Shown one piece after another: positions 34,831 to 49,000 of a stretch of 64,000 nt of DNA. Position numbers and translations under genes: made by a program. Below the pieces are notes generated by a model. That model was not told the origin of the DNA and made no database searches. It saw only the letters and a program-made list of their open reading frames with translations. Position 1 is the first letter of the stretch. Each line of letters starts with the position of its first letter. Origin of the DNA: Mesaphorura yosii (taxonomy: Eukaryota; Arthropoda; Collembola; Poduromorpha; Tullbergiidae); the NCBI GenBank assembly GCA_009869945.1, contig WIXG01000226.1, forward strand, positions 62,001-126,000, given 5' to 3'.

Positions 34831-37800
34831 CTTGGTTCAGTTCAGATTGTGTCGGATTGCCAGCCGAAAATCTTGGGTCAGATCTATCCCTTAGAATTTA
34901 TTGTCTTAACTTTACTTAATTATTCAGCAAATGATATCAGTAAAGAAATGATAAGCTGGCTCCGACTAGAATGATGGCCACGTATAAAAAGCTTCGAACC
35001 GCACTCCAATCCTGAATGATTCGAAGCTCTGGTGAACTTGGTGCAGTATTTATAAGATTTTGGAATAAGTCGCGGCTTTCAGTGGGTCATATGACCATGT
35101 ATTGAAATGAATCACGCTTGGTTCCTATGAAATGTTGTAACGACATATTTTGTGTAGGAGTTCTTTACTTTTCCTTCCGTTTGGTGGAGCATTGGGCTCA
35201 AACAGAATCGAATCAGTAAATCAGTTGAGCTCTGATTAGACTCGTGAAAAAGAGACAGGTCCCGGCTGCCCTGAAGATCCTGATAACTACAGCTCCGAAA
35301 GCATCGACAACCGCATTCAGGCTGATATTAAGACCATGAATTTTGAAACCATTTAGACAGAAACGGCAAGTGGAATGAAATGTTCCAGCTGTTGTATAGT
35401 TAACAGACTCGACTGTTAAATTGTTCATGACGCTCCTTTCTGTGCAATTCAGAAGGAAGGTCACACAAATCCAAATCGAAAAGGTGACTGGTTTTAAAAT
35501 TTTATGACAAAGCTCATAAACCAAAACCAATATTGCAAATGCAAAACGAAGGGGAAGTTAAAAAGTGGAGTTAAACGAGCCGAAACTGAGACGACGCAGC
35601 TGGTAGTTAAACTTGAAAGCATACAACGTAATGCGGTGCCGCCAAGTTAACGTTCGGTGCCGAGACCCGTATTTTATGGCCTAAAACAATTTTGTCATTC
35701 CGTCAGTCTGCATTAATATAATTTTGTCTCGTAAAAACTTGGAAGATGTAATTGCTCCAGTTGCAAGTTACACATTCATACACATTCAAAATGAAATATG
35801 GGGCAAGTGGCTTCCTCTTCTACAATTGGAACCAACAAAACAGTTTGGCACCGCGATTCACACAATTTTACCTCAAAAATGGCATGCAAAGATTTTACGG
35901 GCCCTTCAAATGCGCACACATAAAACCTGGATTTTTCCTGCTCTGTGCGTTCAAAAGGAAATGATTTTTTGGGTTTCTGCTTTTATGAATACTTGGAATA
36001 TTCCGTCATTTCTTAATCTTAATCCTTTAGCAAGGCTGTGGATATGAAAAGAGGATTATGGTGCCAGGATAGTTCGAGATTTCATGGTTCAACACAAAGT
36101 CATCAAATTCTGCGTTTCATTCTGTTTTTACAGCTTCCATTTTCTTACAAAAGCTTAACATTTTCGACATCCTGGATTAAGATTTGTCCCTTTCCTCCTC
36201 CCTGTTGGTCTACGTGCTTGAGCCAAAAGACACCGAACCCGAAGTTGAGAGCAAGAGCAAGCGAAATACAACAAAACACTCTTCTTCAACTCATTAGATT
36301 TTGTTTTGACATGAGAAATGTGCAAGAAAATGAGTATTTATGAGAAGACCGAGCAGCTTGGCTTTTCTGTTGATTTCCCTCATGAACAGAACCCACAACC
36401 ACGGAAGGAAGTGCGAATGACATGGCCCCTTGCGCAGCAGGGCTGGAAAATATTTTAACAAGATCAAAAATTGGGAACGACACCGATATATGCACCACAC
36501 CACACACAGGATCCCAAGTCAAGTTATGGTCGGGACTGATAATTTGACAATATGCAAACTGTCACGTATGTCTTAGGTAAATCTTTTGTTTTCATACTCT
36601 GTCTGTGCTTTGCAGTAAAATAATTGTCAAAAAATTGGCACCCGGCTTCCTGTCATCAGCACCATGTGTGCCTTCCAAGGCACGGCGTGTTCGTTGGCTC
36701 TTCTGCGCTATATCAAGAGTAATGACGCGTGAAATGTGCAAAGAAATTAAATCACATGCGGAATCGATGAAGTTTAAAGAAATATTGCGGCTCTTAAGCC
36801 GTAATAGCATTGTTTAAAAATTCATGAATCAGTTTGAGCACACCAGTCGCGAATGGGCGCTTGCCAAAATTGATCAAACGCATTAATAGTAAATGCCCGC
36901 CTGCTCTACTTTCTCTTCTTCGTTCATTTTCAGGCGAATAAAGCTGGAATCTATACTTCAATAACAAAGCACATGAGCTCCATTTCCTTCTTATCAGCCA
37001 GCCCATGCCATTCAGCTTGGACTTGGATATTTCATTATGAGTTCGCGAAAGAGTCAGATTCCAAAAATTCTTTCGCTCGTACAAAGCACGAGTTTGCATT
37101 TGATAGTTTTGATTCAGAATCCCTTATGCTGGAGCAAAGAAGCCAGGAAAAGTCTAACTTGTGCCCAAAACATGATAAGTAGTTTAGTTAGTGCAACAAT
37201 CTGCGCGCAGGAAGCAGCGGTAACAAATAAGCCAAGCCACTGCCATAACTAAATGGAAAAGCAGAACTATTGGACCCGCAATTAATTCATATTAAATTCA
37301 TGTGTTTTATAATGCATGGCAAATACAAACAGCGAGAAGTTCTTCCTCGAATCAGCTTGTTTGTCATTTGTGATATCTAATTCACGTGCGTGTTGCTTCC
37401 AAAGCCCAGCTAACATACGTTTTCGGCTCTCATCAAAGCCTCTTACAAACTCAACCCAAGTATGCAACGGATCCACAGTGCTTCACGCTTCTGACGGTCC
37501 TTCAGCTCCTTCAGCTAAATAAAACTCAATATTCTATTCATGATGCTAGGATGCGATGATAGAATGGAAGCGACGTGATACGCCGTGGCAGAATGATGAT
37601 GATGAAAAGATAAATATTTACATTACCATTTGAAGCACACACTTTACATTAAATTCCCCCATCATTTCCAGCAGAGACGCGATGTGAGGCTCGTGTCCAG
37701 CGACTAACCAGCTCCTGGAATTGGCATAGGCATCAGTCAATAATCTGGAATTACGCGTACCCATTCTGCTGCTAGCAAAAACTTTACGCTTCCTGGCGGT

Positions 37801-39884
37801 TCTTAAAATACGCTGCGCGTGATTCATTAACTGGCATTAGGCGCAGTTCATCAAGAATTCATATCCGGACCCTTCTCTGTCACTTCACAACAAGCTTTGT
37901 TCTGAAAGTATCCTGCTGTTTTGCGGGTTGCCACCGTAACTGATCTCATCATGATTCTATTGACGTTTCGTTTGACTCATATTTTTAGGGAAGCCACTTT
38001 TCTCAGTCCACATAATCACCATTTCAGAACGTCGAACATAGCTCGCAAGTCCTTGCGTACCCTGATCCATTCTAACTGTTCCAACTTTTACTCAGTTACT
38101 TTACAAAAGGGAAATTTTTCAATCGTCATCATATACGGAAGTACTTTCCAATAAATCGCAACATGATACAATAAAATGTGATGACTCGTAAAGTAGCAGC
38201 GAATCAGTTATATTTTTATGAAATCAAACGAAAAGGTGCGACTGCATTATTCACTGTTTCTCTCAGATCAGCTGAAGGGTCTATTCAATCATACATATTA
38301 TTGTAACCATCTAATATCTAATGACAATATCATTGTGTCCCAATGCTGAGAAGACTTTCGCTCATTCCTAAACACAAAGGGCGCAAACCCCGTACAAGTG
38401 AAGAACCAGAGAGTTGTATTGTCACATTAAAGCTGAAACCGGTTGTTGCGAAATGCTTCATAAGCCTAACCCTTGTGCGTGTGTTCCTGCGTACGTTCAG
38501 GCTTCCCAAATGATCCATTCTCTCTCAACTCGACTTTCTTTCCGTGAAAAGTTCGAAGTGGGTTTTAGTTTCCTTTTGTCAGTGCAACCGTCCACATCAC
38601 GCTGAAACAGAGACCGGATCCAACTCCGGGTGGAATGTGCGCATTGTGAATTGTCATGCTTTATGCATTCTGTGCAAAGTACATCAGATCATCTTTGTGG
38701 TCGCCATCGGCGTTAGTTTTGGCTTCACCTTGCAGTTTGGATTTAGGAGTTGGTTTAGATTCCCGTCAAAAGTGTCAACTGCGACCTCAGTTGAGTATCA
38801 ATCACAGTGTCTCAGTTTCACCACGTCAAGCCAACGCGAGGAGGAAGCGAACCTGCCACTGCCACGATCGTTAACTGTGAAATTCCGCCGATAATGATCT
38901 TGTTGAACTGAGGTGACGATTCGACGATGATGATGAAAGCATTTCATCCTTCATTATTTTTGACTTGACAAATGTTCCTGCGTTTCTGCCAACTCGCAAT
39001 AATACGCCCGTGGCGCTGCGTGCGCTGGAGCTGATTTAGTGGGAGACGCATTAAGAATATGAGACTGTCACTTTTTTTGCTTTTCGTGAAGAGTGCAAGC
39101 GAGTGCGTGATGTGCGTATTTGCCATATGCTGACTTGTGACAATTTGCAGCAGAGACGAAGTGCAATTTGAGACTCGTGACGGTGATGATCTGACGATAA
39201 GTGCGGATAATCACGATACGTTACTAAATATAGACGATGTGGAAAGCTGTGGCTTGGAATTCTAAGGCGTGACTGACAAAATCGAGAATCGCGACATGAG
39301 ATACTTGCCGTAATTGCACATTCTTCGCTAAAGTTATCAGCACGAACAAATGTGAGCGCAGACACTGTCCCAAGATGCGAATCAAAAGGAAAACAATAGT
39401 TTTGGCTGGAGTCCATTGGTTCATTCTTGTCGTACTTTGTAAGTCTTATCAAATACGAATTAAAATTTTCGAGATAACTTAAAGCTCAACGTGTGTCTCG
39501 TTTTGTACCCAATCAACCAAATTATCGCCAGCTGCATCTTGACTTTTGGTAAATAATTGCTTCAATAGTATTCATGTCTTCGCCTTCAATGCTCACTCTC
39601 CTCTGACTCCTGTCCTTCTTGTGTCGCGCAGTTGTCTCGAAGTCTCGATGGAGCACTTGCGTCAGTCGTGTGTGACAAAAGAAATATTTCGAGCTCTGCG
39701 TTGCTTCATTCGGCATCAGAACGCACCACACCTCGAAATAAATCCAGTGTCGAGCTGGAATGGATATGGAAAAAGCTTCTACCAGTAAATGGAAGTAGCT
39801 GTTACTAATTTATCACGGGAATGTCTCTTATCTGTTTTTGATGCCAGCTTTTGGAAATGAGCACGGACACGCGTGTCACGCACT
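34831..39884. other. Non-coding region upstream of Ntf-2
   Basis: The Ntf-2 promoter should lie just above 34830. Frames at 35213..35530 (minus; hydrophobic, Cys-containing) and 35724..36047 (plus) are the longest but start without a good ATG and match nothing I know. The rest shows only short overlapping frames. Confidence 0.35.
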
Positions 39885-40016
39885 TTACACGTTCGCAGGG
39901 TTTATGACTTTATTAGCTGAAGGTTTCTCCTTCTTGGAGTGACCAGTTCTGGATTTGAAAGGCATTCTTCCAGGAAGTCCATCAAAAGTTACTGTCACTG
40001 TGTCGAACTTTGGCAT
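39885..40016 (-). CDS. Candidate 43-aa basic micropeptide ORF
   Basis: The frame starts at an ATG with A at -3 (AAAATGCC) and encodes MPKFDTVTVTFDGLPGRMPF, then a basic tail (RTGHSKKEKPSANK) and a TAA. It has protein-like composition, with no runs of Phe, Ile or Leu as expected from translated AT-rich DNA. It could be a small single-exon gene, a processed fragment, or a chance frame. No family recognised. Confidence 0.25.
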   Translation of the reverse strand: MPKFDTVTVTFDGLPGRMPFKSRTGHSKKEKPSANKVINPANV

Positions 40017-43000
40017 TTTGTGTTGTAGAATGTATTTATGTGAAGTCTTGACATGCCTTTAGGAAATTAAATGTGGGTGTATATATTTTAGTAGAGAGAA
40101 TTATTCACAATTAATTAAAGAAGAATTGCAACCAGGAAGTCGAAACTGGAACGAGACAAAAGTTCAGACAAAGTTTAATGCCCGAGTTCCGTTCTATACA
40201 AATCCAGACAAAAGTGGACCGACTTTAAGGTGAAGGAGAATCGATGCGTACACTTCACTCCCAAATGTTGCTTGAAATTGTATTACATCTCGTGAGATTT
40301 ATAGATTTATTCGGCCTCTGGTCGGTCATCATCCATCCATTTCCCGTGCCCAAAAAGGTTGCGGGAAGATAAAAGTGGGTCAGGCAAGTCAGGATATCTT
40401 ACTTTCCCGATAACTTATGACTTTCGACGTTTTGGCCATCCAATGGCAGATAGAACGGAACCAACTCTATAAAAAACAAAAGGACGGGCAGGAGAAATTT
40501 ACGTCCTTTCTCTGTTACTGGGAATTGCCAATTATAATACTTCAAATCAGGATAGCAAAACGAAAGTTAGCTTGTGAAAGGAGGAACCAGATTGCTGGGC
40601 ATGTGGGATTCTTTCTTTTTCTCTTAAAAGAATGGATTTCTTCTTTCTTTTAACCATTTACCGCGTAGACTTAATTCGGAGAGATTAAAAATGCTTTCTT
40701 AGAGAGTTCCCAGGAAACGGAACGGCGCAATCGGAACTTCAACCTCTTCCAGTAAAATACTTTGGTTTGGGTCATTGACTTTGACTTGACCAATGCCAAG
40801 TCATACACAATTAATAATATCATTTGCTAGAGGGATCATTTACCGTGTATCGTGTCTAATAGTTCTTTAACATGCAGTAAGTGGTTTCAGGTTCCTAAAC
40901 AAATTGCGTCGCGTGAAATAAATTCTCATCTCAAAATTTACAACGTGAGGAAAATTGAGTGTCTAATTTTATCGTAAATTATTACCCTACACGAGAAAAA
41001 CGAGAAAGTGCTTTGTGTGAAGGCCGTAGTTAAATGGTAAACGGCACGGCGCAAAGCAGCGCAGCGTGGATGATAAGATTTACATTAAATCAATTCTGTA
41101 GACCTTAGACAAATGAATCTTATCCGAGACATGCATTTTGGTCTTCCTTTGCCGTAGCCTTGCCCGAGTGCACTGTGGAGAGTGAACGTACTTTGTGTGC
41201 CGTCACAAATCATTGGGGCTGAACCTTGAACTGTCACAGGGTGCATATCGTGAGAGCACTACGGAGAAGATGAAAGAGAGTTATGAGGCAGAGTTAAGTA
41301 CTAGTGGTGGTGAAGCGAAGTATCGCATCGGGCTTGGGTCTCGTGTTTTATTCTGTTGGGAGAGTTCAGGCTCGGTGAAACACCGCAAGAAAAGCCAGCT
41401 TGTTACATGAGCAGCTTAATAATGCGGAACGTGAATCGTGAATGTGAATGAATTAAGTGAGAGTATCGAATGAAAACCAGAAAACTATAAATTTGAGTTT
41501 TGGGAATATGCTTTATGGCGAGGTCTGTGAGTTCCACCGCAAGATGCAGCATGAACTCTCGTATTAATTGACGTGCCGTGAAATCAATACGCTATTCCAT
41601 CTAGAATCTAAGGCCAGAGGATTGTTGCATGCAACTCATGACTTCTCTACTCACAGTACATCATTTTCACTTTACACTCAGCAGCAAGCTCATGTTAGAA
41701 TGAAGAAACTTAGAAATTGATCGATTGTACAAGCCAAACGGTTTCATTAACGACTGGCAACCTGCCGCTGACTGCAATCTGAAACTCTATCTTACTTTCT
41801 CGCCGCCAAGTCCGACGCCCGACTCGAAAGACTGTGAGTGTCCAAGTTAAGAGATGGACGGAAGACGAACACGGGACCTGAGAACTCTTCTGAGGCACAG
41901 TTAAGCCACTCTGGAAGGAGAGACCACACGGCTTTTAACAAATTACTTCCACGACAACGAAGTGCAACACGAGCGAATTAAGAAGCAACCAATTCCTTCT
42001 ACGTTGTGCGGGGCTGCTTAAAACAAATGCATTCTGGAGTGCAGTTCCACGTCTAAACATTATCTCTAATAAACAGACCAAACGTATCAAGAAACTGGCT
42101 TAGGCTTTTCTTGGAACTTGGAGGAATTTATGAGCAACATTCTCAGCGCCCAACCTAATACACCAACATTCCTGACTTTCCTGATTATTCTTCACTTTCG
42201 TGGATCCGACATTGTCATTTATCAGAATTCTTACCAGGCAGGAGGAGTGGACGTGAAAGCCGAACGGAGTAACCGTCTGGAAAGATTAGCTCAAGCACAA
42301 AATTTCCACAAGCAAAGACCTCTGACCTGCTTGCAATCTGTTGCAGATTTCATTTCGACGTCAGAGATTATACAGTACAGAAAATCGATACAGAAATAGG
42401 ATCCACTTTAATTATAGGAGCAATACAATGCAGAAGTTCATCTGCGACAGCGACAAAAGTTTTCAGTTCTTTATGCTGCTCCTGATTAGACGCAATTACG
42501 ATGCTGCTGTCAGGCACTAGAATCGTGGAATCCGAAATTCGTCCCAATCGCCTTGCGTTATCTTCAGTGCACCGAAAGACACAAGTACTGACATCCAATT
42601 AATTCTTGAGAAATGGAAAAATGAAAATACAAAATACAAAATTTATGAGTTCCTCCGAAAGGAGAAACGCATCGGAGAAAAACTGTTGTACAAGCGCAGT
42701 GAAGAAAGGGAACATTAGGAATCAAATCATATTCCATAATTCCTTCCTGACAAATTCACTCTAATGGAAAACTCAACTTTTACATTACCATTGCGTTGCA
42801 GTATATGTGAGTTGTGAGGCTCAAGTTCCAAGCACAGAGGAACACACTGTTGCTTCTCCTTCAGCTCCGCTTCGTGAAAACCAATCACCAAAGTAAGCGA
42901 GAATCGGTAAAGCCTTTTACTGCTCCTCAATTCACGTGAGAGCACTTGTACACTTGTATCAGCGCTGATCATTTCTTCCTTTCTTTGTACAACTCAAAAA

Positions 43001-46000
43001 ATATAATTTCTCTATGAAATTGGAAATTGGAACTGACTTGACTTGACTTATCTTCGTTGTTCGACTCGACTTTGACTTCCAGCTTCTCTTCTGGAACTCG
43101 ATCAGAACAGAAGAGAGAGCAATAATGTAATTGACTTTATTGCTACCACTACTGGCCTACAAAGTTTCTAGCTACTCTAAGAGTTGGAGCAGGGTTTGAG
43201 CACCAACACGTCAAGCTCGCTCTGTGTGTCAACTTGTAACACGAGAGTTTATAAGATATGAGCCCGGTGAGACAAATAAAGAAGACTTCTGAGAAATTCC
43301 GGCCTTCCATTAGGAAAGGGTTCAGGGCAAGGCCTACGCTGCGTGGTTCAAAACCGAAATGAAATTGAGACTCATGCACGTGAACGCTATTACAAATCAA
43401 GTGTTATAATTTGGGACTTTTAATTTCACACGTTATGCAGCGCGGCGTAGTTCTCTACGCGTGCACAGATTTCCACGAGATATGATTCTCACTTTGAATG
43501 CTCATCCTCTAATCAGCTTAACTGCTCAATCGAACTCAAAATTCACATGCATGAGGGATCGCAGTCGCATTAAATTCTTAAACTCGTAGCAAGAATGATG
43601 AAGGTGAACATATGAGGGGCTTATCAAAGATTAGTTTTGCACCAAAAAGGCATGGCAAATTCCAGACGCAATTGGAGGCATTGGTCACGAGTTACTCGCC
43701 CGCAGAAACTCCATTTAATAAAGATTTCTATTTCAATTATACACCGTACGAGCAAAAAGATATTCAATTGAGTTTCCAGTTCGGTTAATTCAATTTCGTT
43801 CTTGACTCCAAGTGAGAATTCTCAGCTTGTTGTTAAATTATGATATTTTGATTCATATGCTTAAATCATATCCAGTAAGCTTGTACAGCTTAAGCTCACC
43901 AGCGCCTGCCTGGACCGGTGTGGTGCATGCTAGACGAGTTATTTTGGAATTAGCATTCGGAACTTCGTGTTCGTGTCCTGTACCGAAAAAAGCATTCTGA
44001 AGGTGAGATTTAAATGGCCACATAAATCCTGCGTTATCTCCGGTCTGTAATTCGTGAATCTTCTTAGCTTTTGATTCGGTCGTATTTTATTACTAAATCG
44101 TGATGTGCTGTCTGTGGGCTGGTATGCAATAAGTAATCGCAGTAATCAGACATCATGTTCTGTTTGTATGAGCCTCGTCTCTCCGCTTGAGTTTCACTAA
44201 ACAAATAAAATTAAAAAGCGCCTGCCTGCCTGTGCCTGCCATGAACTCTCATTTTTCATGAAGATTATGATAAAAACTTCATTCCACGTCCACGCTGACG
44301 CTAAGCTAAGCAAGGAGCCAGTGCGTCTTGAAAAGATGATAATGATGATGTTGCCTGGCATTTCTTAATCCAGGAATGAATGCTTATGAGTGCATGCCTC
44401 ATGAACGGATGGAATATGAACGCCAGGCTCTAAACTATAATGGCAAGTAATTCTTGCGCTCTTGCATGGTGAATATTTTAAGGCAGAGGCCCGAGTAGAG
44501 TGGTGATGTCTGGCTGGGCTAAGTGCACTTCACTTCAATTCAAATTTTCGCTAGCGTTGACTACAAAATGTAATTTTCTTTTATAATAAGATTACAAGTT
44601 GTTGAAAGCAGGAAGTGTTTCAAGACTCACGAAGGCCTCGCTTCGCTAGTGCTGGAATGCCCGAATGTTATGCTCGCCATTAATTCAATTATTACGTGAA
44701 GATTGAATATTAGCCCACGCAAAAGCTCTACTCCGCTCTATTCTCATATCTGCACACTGTTATTTAATATTCTGCGACGTGACACACGAAAAGTTAGAGC
44801 ACGAAGCTGAAATTCTGAATGATTACGTACAAACTGTGATGATCTCGGACAGTGATTCAGGGAAAAGACGAAAGAGTAGAGTCGCTTTGAATTTCCGGTT
44901 GGGCTAAGAACGAAAACTGAATACAACTTTACCCAATGTCAAACTTTCACAATATATTTATTGAAAAAAATTCCAAAAAGTCGTAAACTTTCTTAGGCTT
45001 AGCGTAAGCAAGTTGGCCGGTATTTGGCGTAACTTTCCTTCAACTTCCGGTTCGATGTGTAAGCTTAACAGTCGTTGCTTGCACTTTTTGCAAGCAAGTT
45101 CAACGTGGCTTTCCATAGGCTGCTATTGAGCCAAGTCGAAGAAATAGCTGTGCAATCGCGCTGTAGCGTGAGAGACCAGCCTAATTTTGAAGCATGGTGC
45201 AGTGTGTGCATGGTCATAAAACATAATTCACAATATGTCACCAGTCACCCGTCACTTCTCTCTTCTTGGCTTTGCGTACGCCTGAGAAGCGAAACGTGAA
45301 CTTGTGAGGCCATAAAAATGCATACTTTTGAACGGAAAGAATTTTGTAATAAATAACAGCCCAAGAAAAGTACAAAACACTCAACACTTGTGCCATTCAA
45401 GAGTGAGCTGCTTCTGCTTCTATTTCGGGATCAATTTTTCATTTTCCAAAATGCGTGCTGAGTTCTTACGACGCGACAGCGTTAGCATGATTAAGACTTT
45501 CGTAAGCCACTCTGTGCTTTATGAGTCTAGAAATAAGTCATAAAGACAAAATATTTCACGACAGTGTTCTTATCGAACCGTGAAATCAGTTGTTTGATGA
45601 AACGAGAGCTTAGCACTTGACATCTTGTGGCCGTGAATCTTGCGCTGGGAGCATGCTAAGTTGAATTTCGAAATTAATGCACACGCTGCAATACAGGTCA
45701 CAGCACAAAAGGGAGCCTACGTCTAATTCCGGTTCGTACTTGGTATGTTGAGGATTCGAGAATCATCATCACCATATTCGGCGGATGATGAATAGCATAT
45801 TTTGAGAGAGACTGGAATTAATGCACAAAATTAATGAGAAGCAGTGGTACAGAGTGACAGATAGTTAAGTGAGGACTGGAGGCACGCTATTTTACCAGAG
45901 ACACTTCCACTGTAAAATTGTACACACTGTCGTCTCGTCCGTGCAGTGGATACAATGTGCAAGCATACGTGTAGTCTGGTATAATGGATAATGTAATTCT

Positions 46001-49000
46001 CGTCTGCATTCGCCATTCTAAAGTGAACCAACGCTTTCCCATTCCTGTTTCTGCTTCTGCCCTGCACACTCACTTGAAAAACTAGTTCCATTTCATGCCT
46101 ATTTGCACAAACAAAACCAAATACATCGTATTGTATTAGATTAAAGATCTCTTTTGCTTCCTGGTGCAAGATTGGATTCCATTCATCCGTGCACGGCCGC
46201 CGCCTGGAAAAGGGAAGGAAGACTAAGTACCCTTCGTACAGGCATCGGAAAGGAAGCGTAAGCGACCGTGCTGCATTGTGCGCAATAATCAGAGTACATT
46301 GTGCATGATGCTCAGCTCAAATAATAATCGTGTTCAGCAGTTTCCATTCAATTGATAGCATCACATCAGCAGATCCTTTTGTGAAGCGTGTGCGCTCAAA
46401 GTGCGGATGAGATCTGATAGGATCTGCAACACTCGCATCAACATCAGCACACGCAACCGAAGCACCACAAAATGTGAAGAGAAAGAGCGTGTGAAAGGCT
46501 TCCGCATCGGTTTGCCTTTGCTTTTGCTCAACTGGCTTGGGCTGAGCTGCGTTTGGGTTTTAATTTTTTTTTACCGAACAGCTGAAACTCGTATGTTCGT
46601 TGCTGTTGGCAAGACTAGAGACCACACTGCACTACACTGCGACGAGTGTGAGTAAGTGAAACCATGTTCATATCAGGTGGTGACATTTCGGTTCATTGGT
46701 TCGGGTCAAAACTTTGAAAATATGATATTGAATTTGTCGGCTTCGGCTTTCTGGCGCGGCGCGGCGCAGTTGACAAAATTGTCATAATGCAATTAGGCAC
46801 ATGCTGGTCTGAATAAACAACATGGGTCTGATCCGTCCCATGCTTCGTGTGAAATCTGAAACTCACTTGAAAATATGACATGAAAATTTTATAACATTCA
46901 ATCGAGAACATGAAAGGTTGCGGAACCTAAAGGGTTGTATTTCAAGTGTTACATGCTTTCGGTTTCAGCTGCTCAGTTGCGTTGTACAATTCTTAAACGG
47001 TTTCAGTTAATAATAACCTCGGGCAATGGAAGCCTTAAAATTAACTTTCGTCGGAAATTTTTCAGAATCGAGTTTCAAAATGAATCTTTTGTACTTCCTA
47101 TTCGTGATTCAGTGCTCCGTGCTTTTTTCTCTAAATGGACTTGTGCTAGCGCATTCACTCTTCAGAGGCACTGAATTGATTGGATCCGGCTGACACGGAC
47201 AGGAGATCGTATCACCAAATGATGAATGTATCTATACCGTGTTCCATGTTCCATTCCATTATTATGCATACATAATTATTTCGTGCCTTCGGTAAATCCA
47301 TGTGTGAGAAATGGGTCCTACTTTTTACGCAATTGTTCACGTAATGACATGAGGGTCCTTTTCCTCTTAAAATAATCAACAGGGTCTCCGGGTTATGCAA
47401 ATGCAACGGACGGGATGATCAACCCCTCGAAACGACACACAAGAACAAACGACGACGAATCATGATTATGATGTCATTGTTCTAATTCAATGACCAACTG
47501 TTCGGTTCTATAAAATTTCCAGCACTCTTTCGAAGAGTAACCGTACTAGAGTGGCAAACGAAAGGTGAATTTTACAAGTCATAAGCACTCCTCTTCACTT
47601 TAGAATTTGTAACTTCATTATAAACGAACTGGTGCTTGGTGCATAAATCCAGCCAATTTGGAAATATCGTTAATAGTGTCCAGAGGCTGCGCTCCAATGA
47701 AATGAAATGAGGATTTACAAATAGCAATTTTCATCTTCATCCCATGCCAAGTGAACGGTTTGTTATCACTGGAGCAGAGAAGAGCGTGAGCGTGGGGGAT
47801 ATTGCCTGTTCACTCTAAAATAATGCAATTTGGAATTTCGGATTGCTTTTCAGCGTTCAGCCTCAAACCCTTTCCTCTTATGTCGTGCCAGACGGGCAAA
47901 TACTTTCAATTTCGTAGTTTAATTGACTCATTAGCATTTTTCTCCCATTACAACGTGGGCAATGTCACTTTTATAGCTCCTCTTTTCCTCCCTGCGTATA
48001 AACGATTATTGGATGAATTTATTTCTTCATTTGAAGGTGTACGTATTGCTTTGTAGCACTCCATGTCGCGTATTGGTAACCTGTATGACTGCTTTACATA
48101 GTTTAATTCTACGTTCGCTGTTGGCATTGCCAAAATCGGTTCTGCTCTGAATCCAGAACAAGGCTGGGACTGGACACGCAAAAGGCTGGCAGGTTCCAGT
48201 TCGGACTTAATAATTTATGAGGATTGGGAAACACGGCTTGAATTTCTGGGTTCAATCAGGCAACTGCTTAGCTGTAATTTTGCTGTCAATACGCTTGACG
48301 ATGACGTGAAGTAGGACCAACTCCCCAGCCTTTACAAGTACAGATAAATTCCTGTGCCCATGCTGTCAACTTCAACGGGCTGGCCGTCGTTTGTTTATTT
48401 CAGTTTCGCAATAAATTACATGTTGCTTGGTGATACCAAGAGGCGGCTGGTACTTATGCTTAATGACCACGTAGGTTTGGATCAAGCAAATGTCCGATAC
48501 TTATTCTTTAGTAAATAATTCAATCGCCTTCAGAAGTTCAGACCGTAGTTAACTTGTGTCCTGCGGAATCATCGAATCGTGAATCGTATGGTGCTAGTAT
48601 TCTTCGTCTTACCTAGAATATGACAATAGCAGGCCGAAACAACTGAGAAAGGACTGTAAAAACATAGGAAGTGGTGGCCTCGTCGAGTTCTTGAAGAAAC
48701 CCTTTGAACTTAAAGTACAGTCGTATTGTGTGTCAATTTCTCACAAGAACTCAACAACAACGACGCCAATTTCCAAAAGACACTCTTCGTCCTTCTTTAG
48801 AACTGCTGAATTCGTACATTTGGTTAGTCCAGTATATTCAAACAACAATTGTTAAGTAACTCCGACATTCGATTTCAACTTTTCCAGTCGATGAACTTTC
48901 CCAAAAGGTGAGCTGTGTGTGCGAGCTTTTGTTGCTCGGTTCCCTTGTGTTATCAATAACAGGCAGAGTTCTCCAACCTTGATTTAAGCTTGCTGCAACT

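Noticed and set aside
35213-35530. Minus-strand hydrophobic 105-codon frame upstream of Ntf-2
   Set aside because: It starts at a non-ATG codon; the first ATG gives about 71 residues with no recognisable domain or signal, and nearby frames are equally long by chance.
35724-36047. Plus-strand 107-codon frame
   Set aside because: It starts with TTG, is rich in Trp/Ile/Leu as expected from AT-rich DNA, and has no motif or splice context.
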